IMG/VR virus record: IMGVR_UViG_3300006641_000030
Location: 1-64,000 of that record
DNA length: 64,000 nt
Strand: one strand, 5' to 3'
From: a virus
Part shown: positions 56,214 to 64,000 of the stretch, piece after piece
Position numbering within the stretch: position 1 is the stretch's first letter
Layout of the letters: each line of letters begins with the position of its first letter
Made by a program: the position numbers and the translations under genes
Notes under the pieces: generated by a model
What the model saw: the letters and a program-made list of their open reading frames with translations, nothing else
The model's database searches: none
Told to the model about the DNA's origin: nothing

Positions 56214-56381
56214 TCAGTTTCGCTCGTAGCTGTCGTCGGGGAAGAGCGGCGACCTCAGAGGGCGATCGCCCCACTCAGCGACGTCGAACGGGACCTCGTC
56301 GATGTACTCAGGCTCCTGTGGCGGCTCCTGATCCTGCTTTCTTGATGATCCGCGTGTGACGCGCAGGATCGATGACTTCAA
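56214..56381 (-). CDS. Possible small acidic ORF, 55 aa
   Basis: An open frame ends one base before dyad copy 4 and overlaps the end of the 757-residue gene. The only credible start is a TTG at 56381 with GGCGGGG close upstream. The product is acidic and Pro-rich (EPPQEPEYIDEVPFD). The stop next to a dyad, as for the three other dyads, favours a real gene; codon evidence is weak. Confidence 0.35.
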   Translation of the reverse strand: MKSSILRVTRGSSRKQDQEPPQEPEYIDEVPFDVAEWGDRPLRSPLFPDDSYERN

Positions 56382-58581
56382 TCGCCCCGCCGCCGATCCG
56401 TCTCGCGATGAGCCTTGGCGGCTCCGTGAAGTCTCCATCGTTGACCCACACCTCCCAGTCATCCACCTTGTCTCGCCACTCGAGGTAGCGCGCGGCCACC
56501 GCTTCGTGGATCGCCTTGATCTCGCTCGGCGGTACGCGCCGTCCCGTTTCCTTAGCGCGATCCATCGCGCGCTTGATCGCCTCTTCTGTGTCGATGTCCA
56601 CGAGCACGACCTTGACGTCACGGCCTGCGGCCTTGGCGGCGTCGACCTTGCCGGAGAACTTGCCGGGCTCGCTGTCGCCGGTGCCGTCGATGATCACGTT
56701 GAAGCCGCGCTTGTTGGCCTCCTCCATGAGACGCTTGGCGATGTCGCTCGACTCCTCGTGCACCAGCTTGGCCGCGCGCTTGTCTCCCTCCTGGACCATC
56801 TCCTGGTACTCGGGGAGCATCTCCTTGATGGCGTCCGGGTCCACGATCACAGCGTCGTCCGGCTTGTCCTCGAGCCCGTCGCGGACTGTGCTCTTGCCGG
56901 ATCCCGAACCGCCGGCCATGAACAGCGTCTTCGGCGTGCCCTTGGCCTTCTTGTGCCCCTCCAGGAAGTGGCGGACGATCGGGTCGTGGATCTCGCGCAC
57001 GCGCGCGTCCTCGTACATGCCGTCTGGGCCTAGGTACTTCTGCTGCGTGTCGACGCGGAGCTCGACCTCGCCCATGTATCGCCAGCCCGTGTTCTTGGAG
57101 AGCCTGCCTCCCTTGAGCCCGTCGCGCTCGTACACCTTCGCTGTTCCAGCTTCGCGATCGACGACCACGATAGCGAGGGCGGGTTCCACGCCGAGCTCCT
57201 TCGCATGCGCCTCCTTGGCTGAGATCTCGTGCGGCTTGGGCGTCGCCTTGTAGCTGGTCGAGTCCGCGCTGACCGTCTTGACCTCGTACGCCTTGTCGCC
57301 GACGCGAACGTCAAGCGGGCTCTGCTCGCCTCTGCCCGGCGGGTGCAGCACCTCGCCGCCGGTGAGCTTCGCGAAGAGCAGCTCGCCCTCGCGTCCCAGG
57401 TCGGTCAGCGTCGTCTCAGCGTGGTCGGACGTGTAGCCGCCAGCGCCGCCTCGACCTTTGTTCTTGCCGCGAGGGGCAGGCGGGTCGACCCACTCTTGAT
57501 CTGATGCGGGTTCGAAGATCCCCATGCCCTGTCCGATCAGGGAGAGTTCAGCCACATGAACCTTCAGCTGCTCACTCCACCGAACGCTGTCAACTCGGAA
57601 GGTCGAGTTGCGTTGGATGAGCACCTCATCTGCGACGACTTCCATTGGCATGAACTCAGGCACGGTGTCTCGTAGAAGCGCGGCTTCACTGCCCTCAGGA
57701 AGATTGATGACCATGAGCGTTGACGGTGCCTGTCCGTGCGCGACCCAGTCTGCGACCATCTCAAGATTGTCGATCCCGACGGTGGTGCTCATGAAGCCCG
57801 GATCGGTGAACTCGAAGCCTTCCTGCAATACGACGTTATGGTCTACCAAGCGGTACACCTGCATCTCCGGTGTTCGTGCGTGCTGCTTGATCGCTTCATC
57901 GAGATAAGCAGCTGCGCGAAGGTCGTCCCGATGAAGAGAATCCTCGTTGCCAGTCCGTATGCGGTCTTGATAGACGGCGAGATAGCCGCCTTCCATCTCC
58001 CACAGGTCCGACTCGAAGTCTCCATCTGGGTCCGAGGAACCGAACACGTAGTCTTCGATCGCGGCGCGCTGATCTCCGTTCAGCGTGTCCCAGGACGCTT
58101 GCCAGTGGCTGACGACTTCGGATCGCGTTTTGCTGCGGTGGCCGAAGACTTGCTTGGCGGCTGTGACGAAGCGCTTGATGGTGGAGTCGGGATCGGCTTC
58201 CCCGGCAAGCATGCCGCGGGGACCCCCATCCACCTTTTCTGCTGGTATGCTTGATCCATCGGGCTTCCCTCCTACGTCGACCTGCTTCAATCGGTCCATC
58301 ACGTCTGCAGTAGAAGCAGTCCGGCTGATCTTGAAGGTGCCGACGACAGCCTTACCGTCTCTCGCTGTCACTGAGATGTGCTTGTCGTCGAGAAGGCTCG
58401 CTTCCAGACGCTTGACGCGGGGTGTGCCTTTCCCGCCAGTCAGCATGAAGTTGAGGTTCATGGAGCCACTGACTTGCTTCTTGAGGCGGTCGAAGAGGTC
58501 TGGGACCTCCATGAACTGACCGCCCAACCCGCCGGGGGTCTCGTCCGGCCAGCGCGGATGCTTGCTCGGTTCCCACGCCAT
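56308..58581 (-). CDS. Polyvalent toxin-like protein: ADP-ribosyltransferase, PD-(D/E)XK nuclease, zeta kinase
   Basis: The 757-residue protein has the SKHPRWP module at the N-terminus (6-23). An ADP-ribosyltransferase domain (about 220-350) has Arg244 in VYR, the FMSTT strand (Ser265-Thr267) and Glu319. A PD-(D/E)XK-like domain (about 390-500) has Asp424, Glu433 and Lys435 in DVRVGDKAYEVK. A zeta-toxin kinase (about 545-740) has Walker A GGSGSGKST at 557-565 and Asp581 in VDPDA. Such fusions are known as polyvalent phage proteins that enter the host with the DNA. It lies beside the portal gene. In the ART ExE motif the first Glu is Ala317. No antitoxin gene is visible. Confidence 0.8.
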   Translation of the reverse strand: MAWEPSKHPRWPDETPGGLGGQFMEVPDLFDRLKKQVSGSMNLNFMLTGGKGTPRVKRLEASLLDDKHISVTARDGKAVVGTFKISRTASTADVMDRLKQVDVGGKPDGSSIPAEKVDGGPRGMLAGEADPDSTIKRFVTAAKQVFGHRSKTRSEVVSHWQASWDTLNGDQRAAIEDYVFGSSDPDGDFESDLWEMEGGYLAVYQDRIRTGNEDSLHRDDLRAAAYLDEAIKQHARTPEMQVYRLVDHNVVLQEGFEFTDPGFMSTTVGIDNLEMVADWVAHGQAPSTLMVINLPEGSEAALLRDTVPEFMPMEVVADEVLIQRNSTFRVDSVRWSEQLKVHVAELSLIGQGMGIFEPASDQEWVDPPAPRGKNKGRGGAGGYTSDHAETTLTDLGREGELLFAKLTGGEVLHPPGRGEQSPLDVRVGDKAYEVKTVSADSTSYKATPKPHEISAKEAHAKELGVEPALAIVVVDREAGTAKVYERDGLKGGRLSKNTGWRYMGEVELRVDTQQKYLGPDGMYEDARVREIHDPIVRHFLEGHKKAKGTPKTLFMAGGSGSGKSTVRDGLEDKPDDAVIVDPDAIKEMLPEYQEMVQEGDKRAAKLVHEESSDIAKRLMEEANKRGFNVIIDGTGDSEPGKFSGKVDAAKAAGRDVKVVLVDIDTEEAIKRAMDRAKETGRRVPPSEIKAIHEAVAARYLEWRDKVDDWEVWVNDGDFTEPPRLIARRIGGGAIEVIDPARHTRIIKKAGSGAATGA

Positions 58582-58582
58582 C

Positions 58583-60130
58583 TTAGACCGTGCCGTAGTC
58601 GACTGGGCCGGCGGCGCTGTCCTGCGGGCTCACCGCCTGCCGGACGGCGTTCTGCGGCTGCGGCGCTCCACCGATGCCTCCGGTCTCGCCGGTCGGAGGC
58701 TGCTCTCCCGGCTGACCGCCGCTCACCGGACCGAGCGCGTCGTCGCGAGCCTTCTGCTCCTCGAGCGTGAGCTGCGGCAGGCCGACGGCCTGGATCAGCT
58801 TGCGCAGGTCGAGCTGCAGCGACGCGGGATCCTGGCTCGTCAGGATGCGGATGATGTCCATGGCCAGCGACAGGTCCTCTTCCTTGAAGCCGGTCGTGAT
58901 CTTCTTGACCTCCGGCGGGTCGACGAAGTTCTGCCGGACGAGGTCCTTGACCATGTAGCTGTTGATCGCCTGATCGATCGCCTCGACCAGCGTAGCCTGC
59001 GAGCTCACGAACGCCTCGCCGTACGTCGCGGCCACGTTGCGCGACCCCGAGCCGCCCTTGCCCTCGATCAGCGCCTGCTCCGGGACCCAGAGGGCGCGAA
59101 GCTTCATGACGTCGAGGTACTCGTTGCTGGCTCTGAACGCGCCGAGGTTCTCGCCTCCTCGCAGAAAGCTCGCGTCCCACTGGAACGTGCCCGACGGTCG
59201 GCCCGTCGTGTCATCGACGTACGTCTCGGAGCTCATGACGATGGTCGACCCGTCGCGCAGGGCCTGACCGACGAAGAGTCCGATGTCCTGGTTCGAGACC
59301 TCCTCGCCCGTGACCGGATGCGGGCTCGTGCCCTCGGGGACCCTGACGACGAGCGCGGGGTCGGCGTCCTGCTCGAAGTGCCGATCCTCCAGGAGCTGCC
59401 GCAGCGTGCTGCTCCACCAGAACTTGAAGGCGTAGCCCGTCCTCGGGTAGCCGTACCAGTTGCCGAACTCGTCGTCGCGCTGGTTGATGAACCAGAGCGA
59501 GTGAGCTGCGTCGGGGCTGATCTTGCCGGTGCCGCCGTCGGCGGTGAGGGAGTAGCCGACGTGCTCGAAGCCGTCGTACTCCTCGTGATCGTTGAACTGC
59601 ACCTCGGCGCCCTCGGGCTTCAGACCGCGAGGCTGGGCCCAGACGAGGGCCCGAGTCCCAGCGGGCGCGTCCCAGACCGGCTTCTCGTCGCCCTTCTCGT
59701 CGGTGTACTTCCAGTCCGGGCTGTCCAGCTCGAACCGGAGGACGATGGGCGCGAACCCGAACTCCAGGGCCGTGAGCATCTGGAAGATGAGCCGGGCGTG
59801 GATCCTGTCGTAGGCGTTCTTGGCGAACGCGGCGACCTGCGGATCGGTCGACTCGAAGTGGTAGTTCGCGTTGACGATGACGCTCTTGATGAAGTGCAGC
59901 CCGAAGGCGATCATCGGATCGCGGCGCATCATCCGCATCTGCTTGAACGTGATGCGGTCGGGGTCGAACCCGCCGATCGCGTTGTTGATGAGGTACCGAT
60001 CGACGATGCGGCCGGTGTCGTGGATCACCTTCAGGGACGGCCCCTGATCGCGAGTGGTGATCCTCTGCTTGCGCTTCGTCCCGCGACCGCGGGCGATCTC
60101 GCTCAGGTTGGTTGTGTCGACCTCAGCCAT
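58583..60130 (-). CDS. Portal protein (DUF935/Mu gp29-like)
   Basis: The 515-residue protein matches the portal layout: an N-terminal region with DPMIAFGLHFIKSVIVNANYHFE, a beta clip, then WWSSTLRQLLEDRHFEQDADPALVVRVPEG, and the LRALWVPEQALIEGKGG...SS segment ahead of a long C-terminal helix. It forms the dodecameric channel through which DNA is packed and exits. The ATG has GGAGG six bases upstream. The C-terminus is a Pro/Gly/Gln-rich tail. The large terminase is not in this window. Confidence 0.85.
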   Translation of the reverse strand: MAEVDTTNLSEIARGRGTKRKQRITTRDQGPSLKVIHDTGRIVDRYLINNAIGGFDPDRITFKQMRMMRRDPMIAFGLHFIKSVIVNANYHFESTDPQVAAFAKNAYDRIHARLIFQMLTALEFGFAPIVLRFELDSPDWKYTDEKGDEKPVWDAPAGTRALVWAQPRGLKPEGAEVQFNDHEEYDGFEHVGYSLTADGGTGKISPDAAHSLWFINQRDDEFGNWYGYPRTGYAFKFWWSSTLRQLLEDRHFEQDADPALVVRVPEGTSPHPVTGEEVSNQDIGLFVGQALRDGSTIVMSSETYVDDTTGRPSGTFQWDASFLRGGENLGAFRASNEYLDVMKLRALWVPEQALIEGKGGSGSRNVAATYGEAFVSSQATLVEAIDQAINSYMVKDLVRQNFVDPPEVKKITTGFKEEDLSLAMDIIRILTSQDPASLQLDLRKLIQAVGLPQLTLEEQKARDDALGPVSGGQPGEQPPTGETGGIGGAPQPQNAVRQAVSPQDSAAGPVDYGTV

Positions 60131-60419
60131 CCGCGGCCTCCATTCTCATGATCGAGATTGTCACGCGATCCGGAGCACGATCGGTGCCTCTCCGGCCGGG
60201 CTGTTCATGGCCCTCGTTCGCGTGACCCGAGAGGATCACGCGGATCGGTCCGGAGCCTACGGCCCCACCGTCCACGATCCTCTTGACCGCGCGTCGAGCT
60301 TGCTCGTACTGCTCCATCGCCTCGGCGAAGGAGAAGTCGCCTTCGTCGGGCGTGGAGCTCGGATGAAGATCTGCGGCGAGCTTCTCGGGCGTCGTGTCGA
60401 CCACCTTCGACCAGCTCAC
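60123..60419 (-). CDS. Hypothetical protein, 98 aa
   Basis: A GTG overlaps the stop of the gene upstream (GTGA). The first half has an acidic helix (EDFSFAEAMEQYEQARRAVKRI-like), and the second half a strand plus a His/Gly/Arg-rich loop. It overlaps the portal start by eight bases. No motif is recognised. Confidence 0.6.
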   Translation of the reverse strand: MSWSKVVDTTPEKLAADLHPSSTPDEGDFSFAEAMEQYEQARRAVKRIVDGGAVGSGPIRVILSGHANEGHEQPGRRGTDRAPDRVTISIMRMEAADG

Positions 60420-60658
60420 AGCGTGCTCGCGATCTTCGGGATCGTCGGGTCCGGCCTGCCGTTCTTGTGCGCGTAGATCGTGACCGGGATGTCAGGAGGC
60501 AGCGCCTCGATCTCCCGGACGACCGAACCCTCGATCTTGCTCGCGACGAAGTGGGCCGTCAGCCCGTCCTGCCAGACGCACATCTGGCACATCGTCGTGA
60601 CGTACTTGTGCTGCTGTCCGCACCGTGAGCACGGCGCGTCCGTTTCGATGACGTACAC
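60416..60658 (-). CDS. Small zinc-binding protein, 80 aa
   Basis: The N-terminus has CSRC, His and CQMC, a zinc-finger arrangement within 30 residues. The rest forms a beta-alpha-beta unit (SVVREIEALPPDIPVTIYAHKNGRPDP). The GTG has GGAGG four bases upstream. It sits between a small structural protein and the portal. No named family fits. Confidence 0.6.
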   Translation of the reverse strand: MYVIETDAPCSRCGQQHKYVTTMCQMCVWQDGLTAHFVASKIEGSVVREIEALPPDIPVTIYAHKNGRPDPTIPKIASTL

Positions 60659-60670
60659 GTCCCCTCCTCT

Positions 60671-61024
60671 TTAGGCGGGTTGGGCTGGGCTGCTGTCCTG
60701 CAGCCCGATCACTGCGGTGCCGGTGAACGGGTACGGCCGGACGCCCACCACGTACTGCGTGACAGGGTTGAGGCCGCCCGTCGACTCCCAGCGGATCTGC
60801 CAGTCTCCGACCTGGTCCATGAGCGTGTCCCTGTAGAAGACGCCGTCTCCCTCGGTGGGTGTCGGGTCGTTGGTGACTCCGCTGCTGGAGTCGTACGTGA
60901 CCAGCGTCCCGTCGGGCTTGAGGATGCGGAGCGTCACCGTAGCAGGATCGATCGGATCTCCGCTGAAGTCGGTGAACTCGACCCGAAGCCGCTCGGTCTG
61001 GCCAAGGAAGGGATGGGATACCAC
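60671..61024 (-). CDS. Small beta-sandwich (Ig-like) structural protein, 117 aa
   Basis: A GTG shares a base with the stop of the giant repeat gene (TAGTGG). The protein shows an Ig-like series of strands (ERLRVEFTDFSG, ATVTLRILKPDG, GDWQIRWEST, QYVVGVRPYPF) with no catalytic motif. It is likely a virion or tail-fibre-associated domain. Its place after a surface-type protein supports this. Confidence 0.65.
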   Translation of the reverse strand: MVSHPFLGQTERLRVEFTDFSGDPIDPATVTLRILKPDGTLVTYDSSSGVTNDPTPTEGDGVFYRDTLMDQVGDWQIRWESTGGLNPVTQYVVGVRPYPFTGTAVIGLQDSSPAQPA

Positions 61025-64000
61025 TACGTCAACCCCCTTGCTCTGCTTCCGATGGACGATCCGGTGGCGCCTCCGCCGATCACAGATCCCGATGCGGTGC
61101 TCCGATGCGGCGGGAGGCCGTGCGCCCGACGCGGCGTGCGCTTGCCCGTGGTGCCGAGGGTCTCGGAGATCGCGAGGCCGACGTCCGTGGGCAGCCGGTA
61201 CGCCATCAGTTGCCGCCCGAGCGAGTCGACGATGACGAGGCCGACGTCCGTGGGCCCGATGCCGACGACCGCCTGCAGCGTATCCGTCTGCGACAGGCCT
61301 GCGTCCGTCGCGGAGCGGTAGAGCGCCGCGACCTTAGCGAGCGTGTCCGAGAACGAGAGGGCCGTGTCGCTGAGCTCTGTCTGGCCCGACTGCTTGCTGG
61401 CGTTCAAGGTCTCGCCGTGCGACGTGCCCTGATCTTCCAGAGACCGGTACGCGTGGTTCAGAGCCTCGAGCAAGTACGCGCCGGTCAGGCCCGAGTCGGT
61501 GACGCTGAGCGCCGATGCGCGGGCCCTCGTGATCGAGTCGGTCTGGCTCAGGCCGGTGTCGCTCGTGGATCGAGAGAGCCGCTTCGTGATCGAGTCGGTC
61601 TGGCTCAGGCCGGTGTCGCTGAGGTTCCCGCCGCTCGTCGCGGCGATGGCGTCCGTCTGCGTGAGGCCTGTCGTCGAGAGCGGCCTCGTCGCGAGCAGCT
61701 GCCTCGCGATCGAATCGCTGTTGGTGAGGCCCGTGTCGCTCGCGGTCCGAGCTCGAAGCGCGACACGCGCGATCGAGTCGGTTTGAGTCAGGCCCGTATC
61801 GCTCTTGACCCGAACGCTGTTGCGGGTGAGCGAGTCCGTCTGGGTCAGCCCCGTGTCGCTCTCGGTCAGGACCCGGATGCGGAGAAGCGAGTCGGTCTGA
61901 GTGAGGCCGTTGTCGTTGGGAGCGCGCCTCAGAGCGCGGAGCAGCGTGTCGGTCTGAGTCAGGCCCGTGTCGCTCGCGACCTTGCCGAGCACCCTTGTCG
62001 CGACGAGCGAGTCCGTCTGGGTCAGGCCCGCGTCGCTGAGGCTCCCGCCGCTCGTAGCGGAGATCGAGTCGGTCTGCGTGAGGCCCGTGTCGCTCGCCGT
62101 CCGAGCCCGAAGCGCGAGCAGCGAATCGCTCTGGCTCAGCCCCGTGTCGGTCGCGGTCCGAGCTCGAAGCGCGAGCAGCGTATCGCTCTGGCTGAGACCC
62201 GTGTCGCTCGCGGCCTTGCCGAACACCCTCGTCGCGGTGAGCGTATCGCTCTGGCTGAGACCCGTGTCGCTCTTGGTCAGGACGCGAGTGCGGAGCAGCG
62301 AGTCTGTCTGGGTCAGGCCCGTGTCGGTCGCCGCCCTACGGACGAGGCGAGCCAGCGCGTCGCTGTAGTTCAGCCCGTTGTCCGAGACGCTGGTGCCGCT
62401 CGAAGTGGCGAGCGAGTCGGTCTGCGTGAGGCCCGTGTCGCTCAGCGTCTTGCCCAGCACCCTCGTCGCGACGAGCGAGTCGCTGCTGGTGAGGCCCGTG
62501 TCGCTAGTCGTCCGAGCCAGGGATCGCGTGAGCGAGTCGGTCTGAGTCAGGCCGGTGTCGCTCGCGACCTTGCCGAACCGCCGTGCTGCGACGAGCGAGT
62601 CGGTCTGCGTGAGGCCCGTATCGCTCGCGATCCTCGTCCGAAGCGCAAGCAGCGTGTCGGTCTGGGTCAGGCCGGTGTCGCTCTCGGTCAGGACGCGAGT
62701 GCGAAGCAGAGAGTCAGTCTGGGTCAGACCGGTGTCGCTCTCGGTCAGGACGCGAGTGCGAAGCAGCGAGTCGGTCTGAGTCAGGCCGGTATCGCTGGCG
62801 ACCTTGCCGAACCGCCGTGCTGCGACGATCGAGTCGGTCTGAGTCAGGCCCGTATCGCTGATGCCGTGCTGGATGCGCTCGGCAAGGACGTCGCTCTGGC
62901 TGATGCCGGTGTCGCTCAGGGTCAGGACGCGAGTGCGGAGCAGCGAGTCTGTCTGGGTCAGGCCCGTGTCGCTCTCGGTCAGGACACGAGTGCGGAGCAG
63001 CGAGTCTGTCTGGGTCAGGCCGGTGTCGCTAGCGACCTTGCCGAGCGCCTTCTGCACGCTGAGCGAGTCAGTCTGAACCAGGCCGGTGTCGCTGGCGTTT
63101 CGAGCCCGAAGCGTGAGCAGCGTATCGCTCTGGCTGAGACCCGTGTCGGTCGCGGTCCGAGCTCGAAGCGCGAGCCTGACGATCGAGTCGGTCTGAGTCA
63201 GACCCGTGTCGCTAGGAACGAGGACTCGAGTGCGAAGCAGCGAGTCGGTCTGGCTCAGCCCCGTCTCCGTCGCGCTTCGAACTCGGACCACCGACCGGAC
63301 AACCGAGTCGGTCTGAGTCAGGCCCGTGTCGCTGGCGGCTCGGTTGACGCGTCGCGCCAGCGTGTCGGTCTGAGTCAGGCCCGTGTCGCTGGCGACCTTG
63401 CCGAGCGCCTTCTGCGCAGCGATCGAGTCGGTCTGAGTCAGGCCGGTGTCGCTGATGCCGTGCTGGATGCGCTCGGCCAGGACGTCGCTCTGGCTCAGCC
63501 CCGTATCGCTCTTGGTCAGGACTCGGATGCGGAGCAGCGAGTCGGTCTGAGTCAGGCCGGTGTCGCTCTTGACCCGAACGCTGTTGCGAGCGAGCGAGTC
63601 AGTGATGCCCAGGCCGGAGTCAGTGAGCGCCTTGGAGACGACCTTGTTGACCGCGAGCGAGTCACTCTGGGTCAGGCCCGTATCCGAGACGGCGCGACCG
63701 AGGACCTTGGCGATGGCGACCGAGTCCGTCTGGGTCAGGCCGGTGTCCGCTACGGCGCGGCGTGCCTGCGTCGAGATGCCGTCGAGGAACCAGCTCGTGC
63801 CGCTCGGGCTGTGTCCGTTGAGCGTGATGTTGTTGCCGTTGCCCGAGAGGTCGGGGACCGGGCTGCCGAAGCCCATCTTCCAGTAGCCCTTGAGGTTGGC
63901 GCCCTGGATGCTCTTGGGATCCTCGCCCATCGACAGGCGCGCGATCTCGTTCGGCGTGAGCGCCTTGTCCCAGATCGCCACCCACGACGTCGTGTGGGAG
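61024..64000 (-). CDS. Partial giant repeat protein with lectin-like domain and 44 SDTGLTQTDS-type repeats
   Basis: The gene enters from beyond the right edge, so its start is not seen. The first residues in the window finish a LamG/concanavalin-like domain (VAIWDKALTPNEIARLSMGE and LKGYWKMG). About 44 units of 19 or 21 residues follow, each opening (S/T)DTGLTQ(T/S)DSL, and then a short basic, Gly/Ser-rich tail. The later units decay. The protein is likely an extended fibre or adhesin on the virion. No protease or hydrolase motif is seen. Confidence 0.75.
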   Translation of the reverse strand, partial: SHTTSWVAIWDKALTPNEIARLSMGEDPKSIQGANLKGYWKMGFGSPVPDLSGNGNNITLNGHSPSGTSWFLDGISTQARRAVADTGLTQTDSVAIAKVLGRAVSDTGLTQSDSLAVNKVVSKALTDSGLGITDSLARNSVRVKSDTGLTQTDSLLRIRVLTKSDTGLSQSDVLAERIQHGISDTGLTQTDSIAAQKALGKVASDTGLTQTDTLARRVNRAASDTGLTQTDSVVRSVVRVRSATETGLSQTDSLLRTRVLVPSDTGLTQTDSIVRLALRARTATDTGLSQSDTLLTLRARNASDTGLVQTDSLSVQKALGKVASDTGLTQTDSLLRTRVLTESDTGLTQTDSLLRTRVLTLSDTGISQSDVLAERIQHGISDTGLTQTDSIVAARRFGKVASDTGLTQTDSLLRTRVLTESDTGLTQTDSLLRTRVLTESDTGLTQTDTLLALRTRIASDTGLTQTDSLVAARRFGKVASDTGLTQTDSLTRSLARTTSDTGLTSSDSLVATRVLGKTLSDTGLTQTDSLATSSGTSVSDNGLNYSDALARLVRRAATDTGLTQTDSLLRTRVLTKSDTGLSQSDTLTATRVFGKAASDTGLSQSDTLLALRARTATDTGLSQSDSLLALRARTASDTGLTQTDSISATSGGSLSDAGLTQTDSLVATRVLGKVASDTGLTQTDTLLRALRRAPNDNGLTQTDSLLRIRVLTESDTGLTQTDSLTRNSVRVKSDTGLTQTDSIARVALRARTASDTGLTNSDSIARQLLATRPLSTTGLTQTDAIAATSGGNLSDTGLSQTDSITKRLSRSTSDTGLSQTDSITRARASALSVTDSGLTGAYLLEALNHAYRSLEDQGTSHGETLNASKQSGQTELSDTALSFSDTLAKVAALYRSATDAGLSQTDTLQAVVGIGPTDVGLVIVDSLGRQLMAYRLPTDVGLAISETLGTTGKRTPRRAHGLPPHRSTASGSVIGGGATGSSIGSRARGLT
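61165..63753 (-). repeat. Coding tandem repeat, 57/63-bp units
   Basis: About 44 in-frame units of 57 or 63 bp encode the SDTGLTQTDS repeat. Units of the two lengths are interspersed. Some adjacent units are nearly identical (the SLLRTRVLT forms), showing recent expansion, whereas the last six are strongly diverged. Everything stays in frame, so this is a protein repeat and not a CRISPR array. Confidence 0.85.

Noticed and set aside
61165-63753. Regular short repeats that could suggest a CRISPR array
   Set aside because: Units are 57 or 63 bp, vary throughout, stay in one reading frame and encode a coherent protein repeat. There are no unique spacers between identical repeats.
33370-64000. 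Large or small terminase subunit expected near the portal
   Set aside because: No ATPase or nuclease of the terminase type was found. The only Walker A in this half belongs to the zeta-kinase domain. The genes are probably to the right of the window.
1-64000. Integrase, excisionase or attachment site
   Set aside because: No tyrosine or serine recombinase motif, and no tRNA-like sequence, was seen in any supported gene or gap. The small HTH protein alone does not make a lysogeny module.

Overview
The window looks like one contiguous stretch of a GC-rich, long-tailed (siphovirus-type) double-stranded DNA phage genome. Every gene I can support lies on the minus strand, so transcription runs from high to low coordinates. 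Genes are packed with one- to four-base stop/start overlaps (ATGA, GTGA, TGATG). GTG and TTG starts are common and Shine-Dalgarno sequences are AGGAGG-like. The composition and tail protein families suggest an actinobacterial host; that is inference. No integrase, tRNA, CRISPR array or terminase was found. The terminase would be expected beyond the right edge.

Right half, about 64.0-33.4 kb: virion module. In transcription order it holds a giant repeat protein cut by the window edge, a portal protein, a 757-residue polyvalent protein (ADP-ribosyltransferase, PD-(D/E)XK nuclease and zeta-kinase domains), a 1584-residue multidomain protein with a protease/scaffold-like N-terminus, an HExxH metallopeptidase, scaffold-like, decoration and major capsid proteins, connectors, major tail protein, overlapping tail-assembly chaperone frames, tape measure, distal tail and baseplate proteins, and two large surface-binding proteins.

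Left half, about 33.3-0 kb: DNA metabolism, modification and lysis. It starts at a sigma70-like promoter just after the last virion gene. It holds ATP-dependent ligase, a second protein with the module shared by the virion polyvalent proteins, a glycosyltransferase, an HNH-like zinc protein, a HARP-type SNF2 helicase, an SSB-like protein, a primase-MCM helicase fusion, a dimeric dUTP/dCTP pyrophosphatase, a C5-cytosine methyltransferase, a sliding clamp and four consecutive glycosyltransferases. These are followed by a phage nucleotide pyrophosphohydrolase, a thymidylate-synthase homologue with the dCMP-hydroxymethylase Asp signature, a dCMP deaminase, family-A DNA polymerase, a RuvC-like resolvase, a SLOG protein, an MBD4-like glycosylase, an SGNH hydrolase, a lysozyme-like protein and finally a MoxR ATPase/VWA pair. 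Many tiny CxxC proteins sit in between.

Regulation: six closely similar promoters (TACAAT -10, 17-bp spacer) and one weaker candidate; five exact copies of a 15-bp leader that overlaps the ribosome-binding site; and four 34-bp dyads, each beginning at or next to a stop codon.

The most interesting possibilities are a cytosine hypermodification locus (dCMP hydroxymethylase-like enzyme, dCTPase/dUTPase and glycosyltransferases), the three-warhead polyvalent protein beside the portal, a module shared by three otherwise unrelated large proteins, and the stop-codon-proximal dyad family.
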